Shown here: positions 1 through 9,736 of the stretch, in pieces
Layout of the letters: the number at the start of each line of letters is the position of its first letter
Numbering within the stretch: position 1 is the stretch's first letter
Made by a program: the position numbers and the translations under genes
Assembly (NCBI GenBank): GCA_002694745.1
Contig: NZMY01000016.1
Coordinates: 62,001-126,000 of the forward strand
DNA from: Croceicoccus sp.
GTDB lineage: Bacteria; Pseudomonadota; Alphaproteobacteria; Sphingomonadales; Sphingomonadaceae
DNA: 64,000 bases
Direction: 5' to 3'
The notes under the pieces: model-generated
Told to the model about the DNA's origin: nothing
Seen by the model: the letters and a program-made list of their open reading frames with translations, nothing else
Databases searched by the model: none

Positions 1-459
1 GATGCGGGCGCGTCGTCGCAGCACGAGGCGGCATTCGATGCAGGCCACGCCGCTCCGTCGGCGGGCGCGGTGTCGGCGCAGATGATGGAAGCGCTGCTCC
101 AGCTGTCGGCTGAACAGCCCGCGGCAGGCGACGCCGCCCAGCCCGCGAGTGACGCGGTGCGCGAGGCTCTGGCAGAAGTGACCGGAGAGGATGCGATCTC
201 TCAGCTCGTCGATCAGGTGATTGACAGCGCATCGGCGGACGCACAGGGCGCGGCTGCGAATACGCATGGATGGTGGGCCGGACAGGGGGCGGCCGTGCAT
301 GGTGCCGGGCATTCCGGTGGTGACGGCGTTGGGCACGACGGGGGTGCCAGCGATCTAGCGGCCTTGCTGAACGGGCTTGTCGCCGGAACGGGCCATGGCG
401 GCGCCATGCCTGCGGATAATGGCGACGAAGCCGCGCTGATGGCCGCCGCAAGCCAGTAG
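1..459 (+). CDS. C-terminal part of a probable type I secreted protein (partial)
   Basis: The reading frame is already open at base 1 and runs 152 codons to a TAG at 457-459, so this is the C-terminus of a longer protein that starts outside the window. A GTG at 70 is possible, but there is no reason to prefer it over read-in from upstream. The visible part is very rich in Ala, Gly, Asp and His, with a Gly/His cluster around residues 85-125 and no recognisable enzyme domain. It lies directly upstream of OmpA-like, TolC, ABC exporter and HlyD genes on the same strand, so the likely role is the large substrate (adhesin or RTX/VCBS type) of that secretion system. Such substrates carry their export signal at the C-terminus. 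The function is inferred from context only. Confidence 0.55.
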   Translation, partial: DAGASSQHEAAFDAGHAAPSAGAVSAQMMEALLQLSAEQPAAGDAAQPASDAVREALAEVTGEDAISQLVDQVIDSASADAQGAAANTHGWWAGQGAAVHGAGHSGGDGVGHDGGASDLAALLNGLVAGTGHGGAMPADNGDEAALMAAASQ

Positions 460-528
460 GCGGCAACAGGGTAATCACAGGGGGCGGATCGGCGAAAGCG
501 ATCCGGCCGCATAATGGGGGCATTGGAA

Positions 529-1263
529 ATGGAAGTTCGTACCGTCCGCAAGCTGGCGGCAGGCGTGGCCTCGGCCTCGCTCGCCATGCTGCTGGCCTGC
601 CCGGCAAATGCGCAGACAGCTCCGCAAGCGGATCAGGACCTGATGGGCCTGAACGATGGCGAGCTGCGCGACGCGCTGGACATGCGGTACGATGCTGCGC
701 TGGCCGCCACGCTGGACCCTGCGATCATCAACGCGACCGATGCCCGCTTTCACTGGGCGTCCGAAGCCAAAGTGCAATGCGCGATCGCCATCGGCTTTAC
801 AAAGAACGATCTGCGGGACGAGGATTCGATCCGCAAATGCGATGCCGCCTATCGCCGCCTGATGGCGCCGCCCCCGGCACCGCCGCCGCCCCCGCCCCCC
901 CCGCCGATTCCAGTTCGCCCGGCGATCTGCGACCAGGCGGTCAATACGGTGTTCTTCGACTTCGACAGCCGCGCCGCGCCGCAATCGACTGCAGCGACCG
1001 CGCAATTCCTGCGTTCGAACACGCAGACCTGCGGCTGGACCGGCTTCGACGTGGTCGGCCACACCGACCGCGCGGGCAGCGACGCGTATAACGACACGCT
1101 GTCGATGGCCCGCGCGCGGTCGGTCGCCGACATCATGGTCGCACAAGGCATTCCCGAAACAATGATCACCGTCGCCGGACGGGGAGAGCACGATCTCGCC
1201 GTCCAGACGGTCGATGGTGAGCGCAATCCCCAGAACCGCCGCGTGGTCATCACGGTCCGCTAA
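529..1263 (+). CDS. OmpA-family protein with polyproline linker
   Basis: 244 residues if translation starts at ATG 529, which has a GGGGG ribosome site eight bases upstream; ATG 514 is the alternative. Residues 1-29 form a Sec signal peptide ending ANA-Q. A short unclassified N-terminal region is followed by a proline tract at about 114-129 and an OmpA C-terminal peptidoglycan-binding domain at about 138-244. The domain shows FFDFDS, GHTDRAGS and NRRVVI, including the Asp and Arg expected to hold diaminopimelate. It probably tethers the outer membrane or the secretion apparatus to the cell wall. TolC begins 12 bases after its stop, so the two are likely cotranscribed. The C-rich linker DNA is prone to slippage. 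Confidence 0.88.
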   Translation: MEVRTVRKLAAGVASASLAMLLACPANAQTAPQADQDLMGLNDGELRDALDMRYDAALAATLDPAIINATDARFHWASEAKVQCAIAIGFTKNDLRDEDSIRKCDAAYRRLMAPPPAPPPPPPPPPIPVRPAICDQAVNTVFFDFDSRAAPQSTAATAQFLRSNTQTCGWTGFDVVGHTDRAGSDAYNDTLSMARARSVADIMVAQGIPETMITVAGRGEHDLAVQTVDGERNPQNRRVVITVR

Positions 1264-1275
1264 GGGACGAAACAC

Positions 1276-2712
1276 ATGAAGAAGCTTCGCAAACTCACCC
1301 TGATCGCCAGCGTCATGGTCGCCGGCGTTTCGACGCTGGCCATCGGCCAATCCGCTGCCGCACAGGAAGCCATCGGCGCACAGGAGACATCCGGCGCGAT
1401 CTCGATGGCCGAGGCGGTGGCCGTGGGCGTCGATTCGCACCCGCAGATCAGCCAGGCGCAGATGAACAAGGAAGCCATCCAGTTCGAGCGCAAGCAGGCG
1501 CAGGGGCTCTATGGCCCGCGTGTCGAGGTGGAGGCCGGCGTGGGCGTGCGGCGGCTCGACAATCCGACGCGCAGTTCGCTCGGTATTTCGAACGACTGGC
1601 TCAACCCGCTCGACGCGCAGGTTCGCGCCGACTGGACCGTGTTCGATTTCGGACGCCGCCGCGGCGAATTGCTGCGCCAGGCCGCACGCGTCGATGGCGC
1701 GTCGCTGCGCGTTCTTGAACGCAGCGAGTTCATCGGCCTGCAGATCGCGCGCCAGTATCTCGACGTTCTGCTGCAGGAACGCGTCGTCGCGGCCAGCATG
1801 GACAACACCGCCTTCCACCGCACGCTGGTCGGCAACCTCAGCGAAGGCGTGCAGCAGGGTTCGATCTCCATCGCCGACCGCCAGCAGGCGGAGGAACGTC
1901 TGCAGGCCGCGCTGGTGCGCGAGGCCGAGGCCAGCGAAACGCTGCAGAACGCGCGCATCCGGCTGCAGAGCCTGACCGGCCTGCCGATCCAGAGTGTGAT
2001 GCTGCCGCCGGACCTCGGCGCGATGCTACCCGCCAGCGAAGCGCAGGCGATCGGTCTTGCCCGCACCCAGAACCCGCTGGTGCGCGAAGCGCAGGCCGAT
2101 GTCGACGCCGCCAATGCGCTGGCGAAGAGCGCCAAGGGCGACCTCTATCCGACCGTCGGCGTCGAGGCCTATGCCCGCGCGGGCGACGAGATCGACGGGT
2201 TCCAGGGCGAAACCACCGATGTTCTGGCCCGCGCCTATGTGCGCTGGCAAATCTTCGACAGCGGGATCAACGCGGCGAAATATCAGGAAATGGTCCGCCG
2301 TTCGAGCGAGGCGCGCTTCGCCATGCATGCCCAGCAGCGCGAGGCGGAGGAAGACGTTCGCACTGCATGGAACGGACTTGAGACGCAGAAGCGCGTCGTG
2401 CAGGAACTGGCCACGCAAAGCACCGTGACCGACGGTCTGATCAATTCCTATCAGGAACAGTTCAATATCGGCCGCCGCTCGCTGCTCGACGTGCTGGATG
2501 CGCAGAACACGCGCTATAACGTGCAGGTCCGGCTGGAAAGCGCCCGCTTCTCCGAGATTTTTGCGCAGTATCAGGTGCTCGCGGCGACGAACCGCTTCCT
2601 TCAGGCCCTGTCGGTCGAACCGCACTACGGCGCGGGCGAGGCGGAGCGCGAGCGCTTCGACTATGGCCCGTCGGTTGCGGCGGAACGCCAGGGCCGCGTT
2701 TACCCCAAGTAA
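1276..2712 (+). CDS. TolC-family outer-membrane channel of a type I secretion system
   Basis: 478 residues with a signal peptide (about 1-30, ending AAAQ), then two repeats of long amphipathic helices typical of outer-membrane factors. The motif DAQVRADWTVFDFGRR in the first half and YVRWQIFDSG in the second are the paired beta-strand regions of the TolC fold. Length fits the family (430-490). It should form the trimeric outer-membrane duct used by the ABC exporter and HlyD adaptor encoded just downstream. There is no lipobox, unlike the NodT-type lipoprotein at 23-24.5 kb, which supports a secretion rather than a drug-efflux role. The ABC gene follows after 47 bases on the same strand. Confidence 0.92.
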   Translation: MKKLRKLTLIASVMVAGVSTLAIGQSAAAQEAIGAQETSGAISMAEAVAVGVDSHPQISQAQMNKEAIQFERKQAQGLYGPRVEVEAGVGVRRLDNPTRSSLGISNDWLNPLDAQVRADWTVFDFGRRRGELLRQAARVDGASLRVLERSEFIGLQIARQYLDVLLQERVVAASMDNTAFHRTLVGNLSEGVQQGSISIADRQQAEERLQAALVREAEASETLQNARIRLQSLTGLPIQSVMLPPDLGAMLPASEAQAIGLARTQNPLVREAQADVDAANALAKSAKGDLYPTVGVEAYARAGDEIDGFQGETTDVLARAYVRWQIFDSGINAAKYQEMVRRSSEARFAMHAQQREAEEDVRTAWNGLETQKRVVQELATQSTVTDGLINSYQEQFNIGRRSLLDVLDAQNTRYNVQVRLESARFSEIFAQYQVLAATNRFLQALSVEPHYGAGEAERERFDYGPSVAAERQGRVYPK

Positions 2713-2759
2713 GCGCCTCCATGGCTATGCCGAGCATATGAACGACAGGCGATTGCCCC

Positions 2760-4937
2760 ATGGACATGGCTGACGGCCCGGCAGCGGATATGCGCGAACG
2801 CCCCGCAGGCGGCAATGTCCCTTCGGCGCGCGCGGGCGATCCGCTGGCCGAATGCCTTGCACGGGTGGCGCGCCACTTCGACACGCCCTTCGCGCCCGCG
2901 ATGCTGCACAGCTCGCTAGCGATGGGCGCGGATGGCCTGCTGCCATGGCACCAGTCCGGCCCCGCGCTCGAACTGCTCGGCCTGAATTACGAGGAACGCC
3001 GCGCCCGGAAGCTGCCGCTCGATGCCTCGCTCTATCCGATGATCGTGCGGACGGCGGACGATTCGATCGTCCTGCTGCTCGATCGCAACGACAGCGATGT
3101 CCTCGCATGGCATCCCGGCACCGAACAGGAGCACTGGACCCCGGCGGACGGCTTCGCGGACAAGCAGGGTCTCACCCTGCTGTCGGTCGAGGGAGACCCG
3201 ACCGCCATGCGCGACGCGGGCCAGCCATGGCACCGCAAGGCCCGCCAGCACTGGTTCTGGTCCGAGATTACCAAGCGCCGCCGCGAATTCTGGCCGGTCC
3301 TGCTGGCATCGGTGGTGATCAACTTGCTGGCGGTCGCGCTGCCGATCTTCACGATGAATGTCTATGACCGCGTGATCCCGAACCGCGCGGACGCCAGCCT
3401 GTGGGTGCTGGCCATCGGCGTGCTGATCGCCTTCGCGCTGGAATTCGCGCTGCGGCGCGCGCGCACCGATGTGCTCGACGGGATCAGCCGCGACCTCGAC
3501 ATCTCGCTTTCGCAAAAGATCTATTCGCGCGTGATGGCGACGCCGCTGGCCGAAAAATCGGGCCATACCGGCAATCTGGTGGCGCGGGTCAGCGAATATG
3601 CGGTGCTGCGCGACTTCTTCGCCTCCACCACGGTGGTGCTGGTCGTAGACGTGGCGTTCCTTGTCATCTTCGTCGGTTTTATCGCGATCATCGCGGGGCC
3701 GCTGGCCTTCGTGCCGCTGCTTGCGATCACCGGCATGGCGCTGCTCGGCCTCTATCTTCAGCGCAAGGCGGGCGATGCCGCGCGCGACGCGCAGGCGGAT
3801 TACGGGCTGCAGCAGACGCAGCTGGTCGAAAGCATCACCGGCCTCGAAACGCTAAAGAGCATCGCGGGCGAAGGCGAGATGCTGGGCCGCTGGCGCCGCC
3901 TGTCCGACATGGCGAGCCGCTCGCAAAAACGTCTGCGCGAGGTGAATTCAACCGCCATCGGCGCGGCTTCCACGTTTCAGCAGTTCAGCACCATCGCGCT
4001 GGTCATCGGCGGCTATTATCTGTTCGACGCGGGCATTATCACCATGGGCGCGATCATCGCGATCGTGATGCTGTCGAGCCGCGCGCTCGCACCCGCGGGG
4101 CAGCTGGCCTATCTGCTCACCCGCTGGCGGCAGGCGCGGGAGACGCTCGATTCGATCGAGCGCCTGTGGGACCAGCCCGACGAACGCCGCATGGGCTCCG
4201 CCTCGCTGCCGCCGCAGGTGCGCAGCGCCAGCGTGGAACTGCGCGATGTCAGCTTTGCCTATCCGGGCGCGAACACCGCCTCGCTGTCGAACATCAACCT
4301 CACCATCCGCCCCGGCGAGCGGATCGCGATCATCGGCCGCGTGGCGGCGGGCAAGTCGACGCTGGGCCGCGTCATCTCCGGCCTGTTCGAACCCAGCAGC
4401 GGCGCGATGCTGGTCGACGGGATCGACAGCAAGCAGTACCGCCCGCACGATCTGCGCCGCGAATTCCGCTTCGTCGCGCAGGATTCCAACCTGTTTTCCG
4501 GCAGCATCAAGGACAATCTCTCGCTCGCCTCCTCACGCGCCAGCGAGGAGCAGCTGATCGCCGCGCTGCGCAAGGTCGGTGCGGACCGCTATCTCTCGCG
4601 CGATGCTGGCGGTTTCGACCGCGTCGTGGGCGAAGGCGGACGTCAATTGTCGGGCGGGCAGCGCAATTTCCTTGCCCTCGCCCGCGCTTTCGTCGCGCCG
4701 TCCAAGCTGCTGTTCCTCGACGAACCGAGCGGCGCGATGGATGCGCAGACCGAGCGGCTGTTCATCCAGTGCCTGTCACAGAATCTGACAACGGATCAGA
4801 CCCTGATTGTCTCCACCCACCGACCCGCATTATTCCAGCTTTGCGAGCGGGTTATCGTGATCGACGGCGGACGGATCGCCGCCGACGGCCCGAAGGACGA
4901 GGTGATCAGGAACGTGGGCATGCGCACCGATGGCTAA
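2760..4937 (+). CDS. Type I secretion ABC exporter, LapB/HlyB-like
   Basis: 725 residues. Residues about 25-150 resemble the C39 peptidase-like domain of exporters such as LapB and HlyB but lack a catalytic Cys, so the domain would bind substrate rather than cleave it. A six-helix ABC membrane domain follows (first helix near 180). The ATPase domain has Walker [10 protein letters not shown] at about 526-534, signature LSGGQ at 630-634, Walker B LLFLDE at 650-655 and an STHR H-loop near 685, so it should be active. It is the inner-membrane motor of the secretion system. Its last 8 bases overlap the cell-wall hydrolase gene, which implies coupled translation. ATG codons at 2766 and 2790 are alternative starts. 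Confidence 0.93.
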   Translation: MDMADGPAADMRERPAGGNVPSARAGDPLAECLARVARHFDTPFAPAMLHSSLAMGADGLLPWHQSGPALELLGLNYEERRARKLPLDASLYPMIVRTADDSIVLLLDRNDSDVLAWHPGTEQEHWTPADGFADKQGLTLLSVEGDPTAMRDAGQPWHRKARQHWFWSEITKRRREFWPVLLASVVINLLAVALPIFTMNVYDRVIPNRADASLWVLAIGVLIAFALEFALRRARTDVLDGISRDLDISLSQKIYSRVMATPLAEKSGHTGNLVARVSEYAVLRDFFASTTVVLVVDVAFLVIFVGFIAIIAGPLAFVPLLAITGMALLGLYLQRKAGDAARDAQADYGLQQTQLVESITGLETLKSIAGEGEMLGRWRRLSDMASRSQKRLREVNSTAIGAASTFQQFSTIALVIGGYYLFDAGIITMGAIIAIVMLSSRALAPAGQLAYLLTRWRQARETLDSIERLWDQPDERRMGSASLPPQVRSASVELRDVSFAYPGANTASLSNINLTIRPGERIAIIGRVAAGKSTLGRVISGLFEPSSGAMLVDGIDSKQYRPHDLRREFRFVAQDSNLFSGSIKDNLSLASSRASEEQLIAALRKVGADRYLSRDAGGFDRVVGEGGRQLSGGQRNFLALARAFVAPSKLLFLDEPSGAMDAQTERLFIQCLSQNLTTDQTLIVSTHRPALFQLCERVIVIDGGRIAADGPKDEVIRNVGMRTDG

Positions 4938-5910
4938 TATGCCCTCCCGCACACTGGCGGCGGCAGCGGTGCTGTGCGCCGGTTTCGCCCTGTCCGCGCC
5001 CGTGCCGCTCCCCGCGCCCGCACAACCGGTCGATGCGCCCGTCGTCATGTCGGTTCAGCAGCAACGCGAGGTCGCCGCCCTGACCGAGGGCAAGCGCGCC
5101 GAGCTGGTGGCCAAGGGCGATAACGCCAAGGCCCGCAACGCGCTGATCGCGGTCACCCGCGCCCCTGCCGAAGCGATGCGCGGCTTCACCGCCAGCGGCC
5201 CTGCGCGCGCCGCCGCGCAGCAATGCCTGGCACAGGCCATCTATTACGAGGCCGGTTACGAGCCCGAGAGCGGCAAACGCGCGGTCGCGCAGGTCGTGCT
5301 CAATCGCATGCGCCATCCCGCCTATCCCAATTCGGTCTGCGGCGTCGTCTATCAGGGCGCGAACGACCCGGTGTGCCAGTTCAGCTTTACCTGCGACGGT
5401 TCGCTCGCCCGCCGCCCCTCGGCGCGCGCATGGGCCGATGCGCAGGCAGTCGCGCGCGACGCGCTGGCAGGCCATGTCGAGAACAGCGTCGGCTCCGCCA
5501 CCCACTACCACGCCGACTACGTCGTGCCGCGCTGGGCCTATTCGCTGGGCAAGGTGCGGCAGATCGGCACGCATATCTTCTATCGCTTCAATGGAGGCGC
5601 TGGCCGCGCGCGCGCCTTTACGCAGCTTTATGCCGGGGTCGAACGCATTCCCGAACTGACCCGCCCTGCCGCCGACATTCAGCTGGCAGGCGGCCCCGAT
5701 CCGGTCACGGGCCGCTTCGACAACGGGCTGACCGTCGCGCCCAGCAGCGCCGATCGCCACGCGCCTGCCGACATCGGCGGACGGCTCGACACGACCAAGG
5801 GCTGGAAACTGGAATTGCCCGCGCCCACGCAAGGCCATTATCGCCAGCTCGTCGCCGGTCAGGCGGGCGACACTCATTTGGCCGAATTGGCAGAGGCGCA
5901 GGCGCAATGA
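4930..5910 (+). CDS. SleB-type cell wall hydrolase inside the secretion operon
   Basis: 326 residues with an N-terminal signal segment (about 1-35). Residues about 95-215 match the Hydrolase_2/SleB family: AIYYEAG with the presumed catalytic Glu near 107, then VAQVVLNR and CQFSFTCDG. These enzymes cut peptidoglycan, usually as lytic transglycosylases or N-acetylmuramyl hydrolases. The gene overlaps the ABC exporter by 8 bases and its TGA overlaps the ATG of the HlyD gene, so it is translationally embedded in the type I secretion operon. A plausible job is opening the wall locally for assembly of the trans-periplasmic conduit, but this is inference. The C-terminal 100 residues are unassigned. 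Confidence 0.85.
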   Translation: MANMPSRTLAAAAVLCAGFALSAPVPLPAPAQPVDAPVVMSVQQQREVAALTEGKRAELVAKGDNAKARNALIAVTRAPAEAMRGFTASGPARAAAQQCLAQAIYYEAGYEPESGKRAVAQVVLNRMRHPAYPNSVCGVVYQGANDPVCQFSFTCDGSLARRPSARAWADAQAVARDALAGHVENSVGSATHYHADYVVPRWAYSLGKVRQIGTHIFYRFNGGAGRARAFTQLYAGVERIPELTRPAADIQLAGGPDPVTGRFDNGLTVAPSSADRHAPADIGGRLDTTKGWKLELPAPTQGHYRQLVAGQAGDTHLAELAEAQAQ

Positions 5911-7178
5911 TCGCACAGGCACGACAGGGCTGGGAAAAGCTCGACGGCGCGCGCCGCCTGATCGTGGTGGCGGCGGTCGGCGTGCTGCTGCTGCTGATCT
6001 GGGCCAGCCTCGCCCCGCTCGACGATATCACGCGCGGTCAGGGGCGTGTCATTCCGTCGAGCAAGGTGCAGGTGGTGCAGGCCGCCGATCCCGCCACGGT
6101 CGAGGAAATCCTGATCCAGAACGGCCAGCAGGTGAAGCGCGGCGAATTGCTCGTCCGCCTGAACGACAGCGAAAGCGCCAGCCAGCTGGGCCAGCTCGAG
6201 ACCGAGACGGAGCGGCTGTCCGCACGCGCCGACCGTCTGAACCGCGAGGCCAGCGGCACCAGCGCAGGCTGCGAACCCGGCAGCGTCTGCGCCGAGGAAG
6301 CGCGCCTGCAAAGCGTCCGCGCCGCCGCCAACCGCAGCCGAGAGGCCGCACTGGCCGCTGCCGTCGAGCAGCGCCGCCGCGACCTGCGCGAAGGCGAGGC
6401 GACCGTCACCGCGCTTGAGGAAAGCACTCGGCTGGCGCAGGAACAGGTAAACATGCTGGCGCCGCTGGCGGCCAAGAACATCGTGCCGCAGACCGAATTG
6501 CTCAGCGCGCAGCGCGAGCTTGCCGATCTGCGCGGACGGCTCAGCGGTGCGCGGCAGGGCGTGCAGCGCGCCAGCGCGGGCGTGCGCGAGGCGCAGGCCG
6601 AACTCGCGAGCGCGCGGCTGGATTTCCAGCAGCAGGCGCTGAACGAACGCAGCGAGATCACCACCCGCATCGCGGTGAACGAACAATCGATCCGCGGCGC
6701 CGAAGCGCGGGTGCAGCGCAACGAATTGCGCTCACCGGTCGACGGCATCGTCAACGATCTGCAGATTACCTCGGTCGGCGGCTTCGTGTCGCCAGGCGAG
6801 ACGATCATGCAGATCGTACCCACCGGCGAACGCCTGCTGGTCGAGGCGCGGATCAAGCCTTCGGACATCGCCTTCATCAAGGTGGGCGACCGTGCGAACG
6901 TGAAAGTCACCGCCTATGATTTCTCGATCTATGGCGGGCTTGCGGGCACGGTGCGCCAGATCAGCGCCGACAGCGTCTATGACGAGAACGAGCGCGAGAG
7001 CTATTACCTCGTGCAGGTCGAGACGAGCCGCGCCTTCATGGAGCGGGCGGGTCAGAGGCTGGCCATCATGCCGGGAATGATCTGCGACGTGGAAATCATC
7101 ACCGGCCGCAAAAGCGTGCTGGCATATCTTCTGACGCCGTTCACCCGCGGCCTCTCGACCGCGCTGACGGAGCAGTAA
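5907..7178 (+). CDS. HlyD-family periplasmic adaptor of type I secretion
   Basis: 423 residues from ATG 5907, which overlaps the previous stop (ATGA). A short cytoplasmic N-terminus is followed by one membrane helix (about 18-36), a lipoyl-type half-motif near 55-90, a long Glu/Arg/Ala-rich coiled coil (about 90-290) and a C-terminal beta-barrel region with [14 protein letters not shown] and [17 protein letters not shown]. This is the HlyD/LapC architecture. It should link the ABC exporter in the inner membrane to TolC. It is the last gene of the plus-strand operon and ends six bases before the convergent protease gene. Confidence 0.93.
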   Translation: MIAQARQGWEKLDGARRLIVVAAVGVLLLLIWASLAPLDDITRGQGRVIPSSKVQVVQAADPATVEEILIQNGQQVKRGELLVRLNDSESASQLGQLETETERLSARADRLNREASGTSAGCEPGSVCAEEARLQSVRAAANRSREAALAAAVEQRRRDLREGEATVTALEESTRLAQEQVNMLAPLAAKNIVPQTELLSAQRELADLRGRLSGARQGVQRASAGVREAQAELASARLDFQQQALNERSEITTRIAVNEQSIRGAEARVQRNELRSPVDGIVNDLQITSVGGFVSPGETIMQIVPTGERLLVEARIKPSDIAFIKVGDRANVKVTAYDFSIYGGLAGTVRQISADSVYDENERESYYLVQVETSRAFMERAGQRLAIMPGMICDVEIITGRKSVLAYLLTPFTRGLSTALTEQ

Positions 7179-7184
7179 GACCCG

Positions 7185-8081
7185 TCAGAATCCGTGCAGG
7201 AAGCGCCGGTTGCCGCTGAAGGAATAGACCGGGCGGAAATCATTGGCGACCGACCCGTCGAGCAGCGCGTCGCTGCCATTGTCGAGCACCAGCGGCTGGC
7301 CATCCAGCCTGACCACCAGCACCGCGTGATCGGCGCGGCGGATCGTGTCGCGTGCCAGCGTCAGGAACATGTCCTCGCGCGGGATGCCCAGTTCGGACAG
7401 GATCTGCATCTTGGCGATCGCATAATCCTCGCAGTCGCCCTTGCCGCGCCGCAGGGTTTCGCCCGCATCGGCCCAATAGTCGCGCTTGCCGTAATTGACG
7501 CTGTCCTCGGCGAACTGCACCCGCCCGTTCACCCAGCGGTTGACCGCGGCCACCATGTCCCGTCGCGACGGCTGCGCGCCCGCGCTCAGCATGGCGGAGC
7601 GCACATTGGCCTGCCCCGCGCCGCGCGCGCTGACCCGCGCCCATTGCGCGTCGAAACCGGTGTGACGGATCGGCACGATGCGGCTGGCAAGAAAATCGCT
7701 GCTGCGCCCGCTGGCTGCCTGCCCCCGCCCCTCGGACGGCGCGAAGGAGGCGCAGCCGATGCTGGCCGCAGCAGGTTCCATCTTGACGGGAACGGCAGCG
7801 ATTGCCGGAAGATAGGATGCCCTGCGATGCGCCGGTCCATTGCCATCCGACATGCCCGCCTGCTGCCTGCGGATGCGGTCCAGCGCCGACATCTGTTCGC
7901 CGGAGCCATCGCGCGCCGCAACGGTCATGCATCCGACCGGAGCCTCCACCGCTTGCTGCCACGCGGTAAAGGCGACGGCATTCCAGGGCGCGGCATGGGC
8001 GGAAGGCGCAATCAGCGCCGCCGCCCCCGCAGCATGAAGGGCTATCCGGCGGCACAGGCGCAAAGGCGTGGATCTCACCAT
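7185..8081 (-). CDS. LapG-like transglutaminase-type cysteine protease (BTLCP family)
   Basis: 298 residues from ATG 8081; a GTG at 8099 in frame would add six residues. A signal peptide (about 1-30, ending SAHA) indicates a periplasmic protein. The C-terminal half carries the bacterial transglutaminase-like cysteine protease triad: Cys217 in GKGDCEDYA, His252 in ADHAVLVV and Asp267 in LDNGSD. In Pseudomonas the family member LapG cuts the N-terminal anchor of the LapA adhesin exported by LapBCE and so releases cells from biofilms. The gene converges on the HlyD gene six bases away, fitting control of the substrate of this secretion system. No LapD-type receptor is seen nearby. The middle (about 60-130) is low-complexity and not conserved-looking. 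Confidence 0.85.
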   Translation of the reverse strand: MVRSTPLRLCRRIALHAAGAAALIAPSAHAAPWNAVAFTAWQQAVEAPVGCMTVAARDGSGEQMSALDRIRRQQAGMSDGNGPAHRRASYLPAIAAVPVKMEPAAASIGCASFAPSEGRGQAASGRSSDFLASRIVPIRHTGFDAQWARVSARGAGQANVRSAMLSAGAQPSRRDMVAAVNRWVNGRVQFAEDSVNYGKRDYWADAGETLRRGKGDCEDYAIAKMQILSELGIPREDMFLTLARDTIRRADHAVLVVRLDGQPLVLDNGSDALLDGSVANDFRPVYSFSGNRRFLHGF

Positions 8082-8315
8082 GCACGGAGCATGGCGCACG
8101 GAACTTCAAGAAAGCCTTTGCAGCTTTAGTTAACGGCGCGTGCACCAAAGCATTGCGGGCTCTACGTAGAAATACCTAGCGTACCGCGCCTGACCGTTCA
8201 GAAACCGCGCAATCGCGCGCCATCTGCCAGCCCTCGGCCAGGCGGGCAAGTTTCCGTATTGTCTGGACGGCGCACAGCGCCAGCCTTGCGCAAAAGGGTT
8301 AAGCGGCGCGCTCCG

Positions 8316-8648
8316 TCAGCGGCGCATCATGTCATGCGCGGTATCGGGCACGCGCACCACCACCCCATCGAGATCCTGATCGACCAAGATCTGGCAGGCC
8401 AGCCGACTGGTCGGCCCCGCTCCGGCGGCAAGGTCCAGCATGTCCTCCTCGTCATCGCTGGCGACGGACAGGCGTGAGAACCAGTCTCCGGCGACGATAA
8501 CGTGACAGGTCGAGCAGGCCATCTGGCCCTCGCACGTCCCTTCCAGCGGCATCCCCGCGGCCTGCCCGATCTCGAGCAGGGTCGAACCCGCCTTGCCGTT
8601 GGCTTCGACCTTGTCGCCCTTGGGCGTAACGAATGTAACGCGGACCAT
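8316..8648 (-). CDS. [2Fe-2S] ferredoxin, ISC/adrenodoxin type
   Basis: 110 residues. Cys39, Cys45, Cys48 and Cys85 match the C-x5-C-x2-C...C spacing of vertebrate-type or ISC ferredoxins, inside GTCEGQMACSTCHV and SRLACQ. It should carry single electrons, either to cluster assembly or to a redox enzyme. Its ATG overlaps the stop of the cysteine desulfurase upstream by one base, and that gene in turn overlaps another desulfurase, so all three are probably one operon devoted to Fe-S cluster biogenesis. It has no signal peptide and is cytoplasmic. Confidence 0.92.
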   Translation of the reverse strand: MVRVTFVTPKGDKVEANGKAGSTLLEIGQAAGMPLEGTCEGQMACSTCHVIVAGDWFSRLSVASDDEEDMLDLAAGAGPTSRLACQILVDQDLDGVVVRVPDTAHDMMRR

Positions 8649-9736
8649 CAGCCAGCACCTTGCGCCTGCGCCGCCGCGTTGATCGCGGCAGCGGCTTCCT
8701 CCAGGTCCTCTCCGGTCGTATATCGGCCAAATCCCAGCCGTATCGTGTTTTTTGCCAGCTTGGCAGGCAATCCGATCGCCTGCAAGACCCGGCTGGGCTT
8801 GCCCGACCCCGATGCGCAGGCGGATCCGGCGGAAAAGGCGATGCCGCGCGCATCGCTCATCAATCGCGACACGTCGATGCCGTCCTTGCGCAGGCTGAGA
8901 TTGCCGTGCCAGCGCGCCTCCGCGCTGCCGTTCAGGGTCCAGCCGTCGAACAACTCCAGCGCGCGGTCCCACAGCGATTCGACATGCGCCGCATCCGCTT
9001 CCATCCGTTCCGCCGCCAGCTTTGCTGCCGCACCGAAACCCGCGATCAGCGCGGGGCTGAGCGTGCCGGACCGCAACCCGTCCTCCTGCCCGCCGCCCGT
9101 GATGATCGGGTCGAGTTTCACGCCCTGACGCAGCCAGAGCGCGCCGATGCCTTTCGGCCCGTGCAGCTTGTGCGCGCTGATCGCGACCGCATCGGCCATG
9201 GCGACCGGCATCTTGCCCGCCGCCTGCACCGCATCGCAGACGAGGAACGCGCCCGCCTGCTTCGCCAGCCGCGCAACCTCGACCATCGGCTGAATGGTGC
9301 CGATCTCGTTATTGACCTGCATGACCGCGACGACGCCGGTTCCGTCTGGCAGCGCATCGGCCCACAGCAGGCCATCCTCGCCCACGGGGAGCACATGCCG
9401 CCCTCCCTTCAGCCGCTCGGCGGTGTCGAAGACCGCGCTATGCTCAATCGCGCTGACGGAAGCGGCCTTGCCCGCCCGCGCCTGTTCATTGCCCAGCAGC
9501 GCCATGTTCAGCGCCTCGGTCGCGGTGCCGGTAAAGATTACGCGACCGCCCGGCGGAAACAGCGCCGCCACGCGCTCGCGTGCCAGTTCGACGGCGGCCT
9601 CCGCCTGCCTGCCATAGCGGTGCGGACTGTGCGGATTGCCGAAACCGGTTCCGCCCGGCCCATCCAGCCAGCGCAGCATCGCCTCACGCGCTTCGGGCGC
9701 CAAAGGAGTCGTCGCCTGATAATCGAGATAGATCAT
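8648..9736 (-). CDS. Cysteine desulfurase, NifS/IscS-type (second of a tandem pair)
   Basis: 362 residues, a class V PLP aminotransferase. Start MIYLDYQATTP is the usual family start. The PLP lysine is Lys190 in AISAHKLHG, and the persulfide-forming Cys is Cys307 in GSACASG. These enzymes take sulfur from cysteine, giving alanine and an enzyme persulfide used for Fe-S clusters or tRNA thiolation. Its ATG lies within a 4-base ATGA overlap with the preceding desulfurase gene, and its stop overlaps the ferredoxin start. It is clearly diverged from its neighbour, so this is not a recent tandem duplication. Which of the two feeds which acceptor cannot be told. Confidence 0.92.
   Translation of the reverse strand: MIYLDYQATTPLAPEAREAMLRWLDGPGGTGFGNPHSPHRYGRQAEAAVELARERVAALFPPGGRVIFTGTATEALNMALLGNEQARAGKAASVSAIEHSAVFDTAERLKGGRHVLPVGEDGLLWADALPDGTGVVAVMQVNNEIGTIQPMVEVARLAKQAGAFLVCDAVQAAGKMPVAMADAVAISAHKLHGPKGIGALWLRQGVKLDPIITGGGQEDGLRSGTLSPALIAGFGAAAKLAAERMEADAAHVESLWDRALELFDGWTLNGSAEARWHGNLSLRKDGIDVSRLMSDARGIAFSAGSACASGSGKPSRVLQAIGLPAKLAKNTIRLGFGRYTTGEDLEEAAAAINAAAQAQGAG

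Noticed and set aside
475-1818. A 447-codon minus-strand frame opposite the OmpA and TolC genes
   Set aside because: It crosses two well-supported plus-strand genes and lacks any domain or ribosome site.
4335-4361. GRVAAGKST as a broken Walker A in the type I exporter
   Set aside because: The pattern still fits A/G-x4-G-K-S/T, and the signature, Walker B and H-loop are intact.
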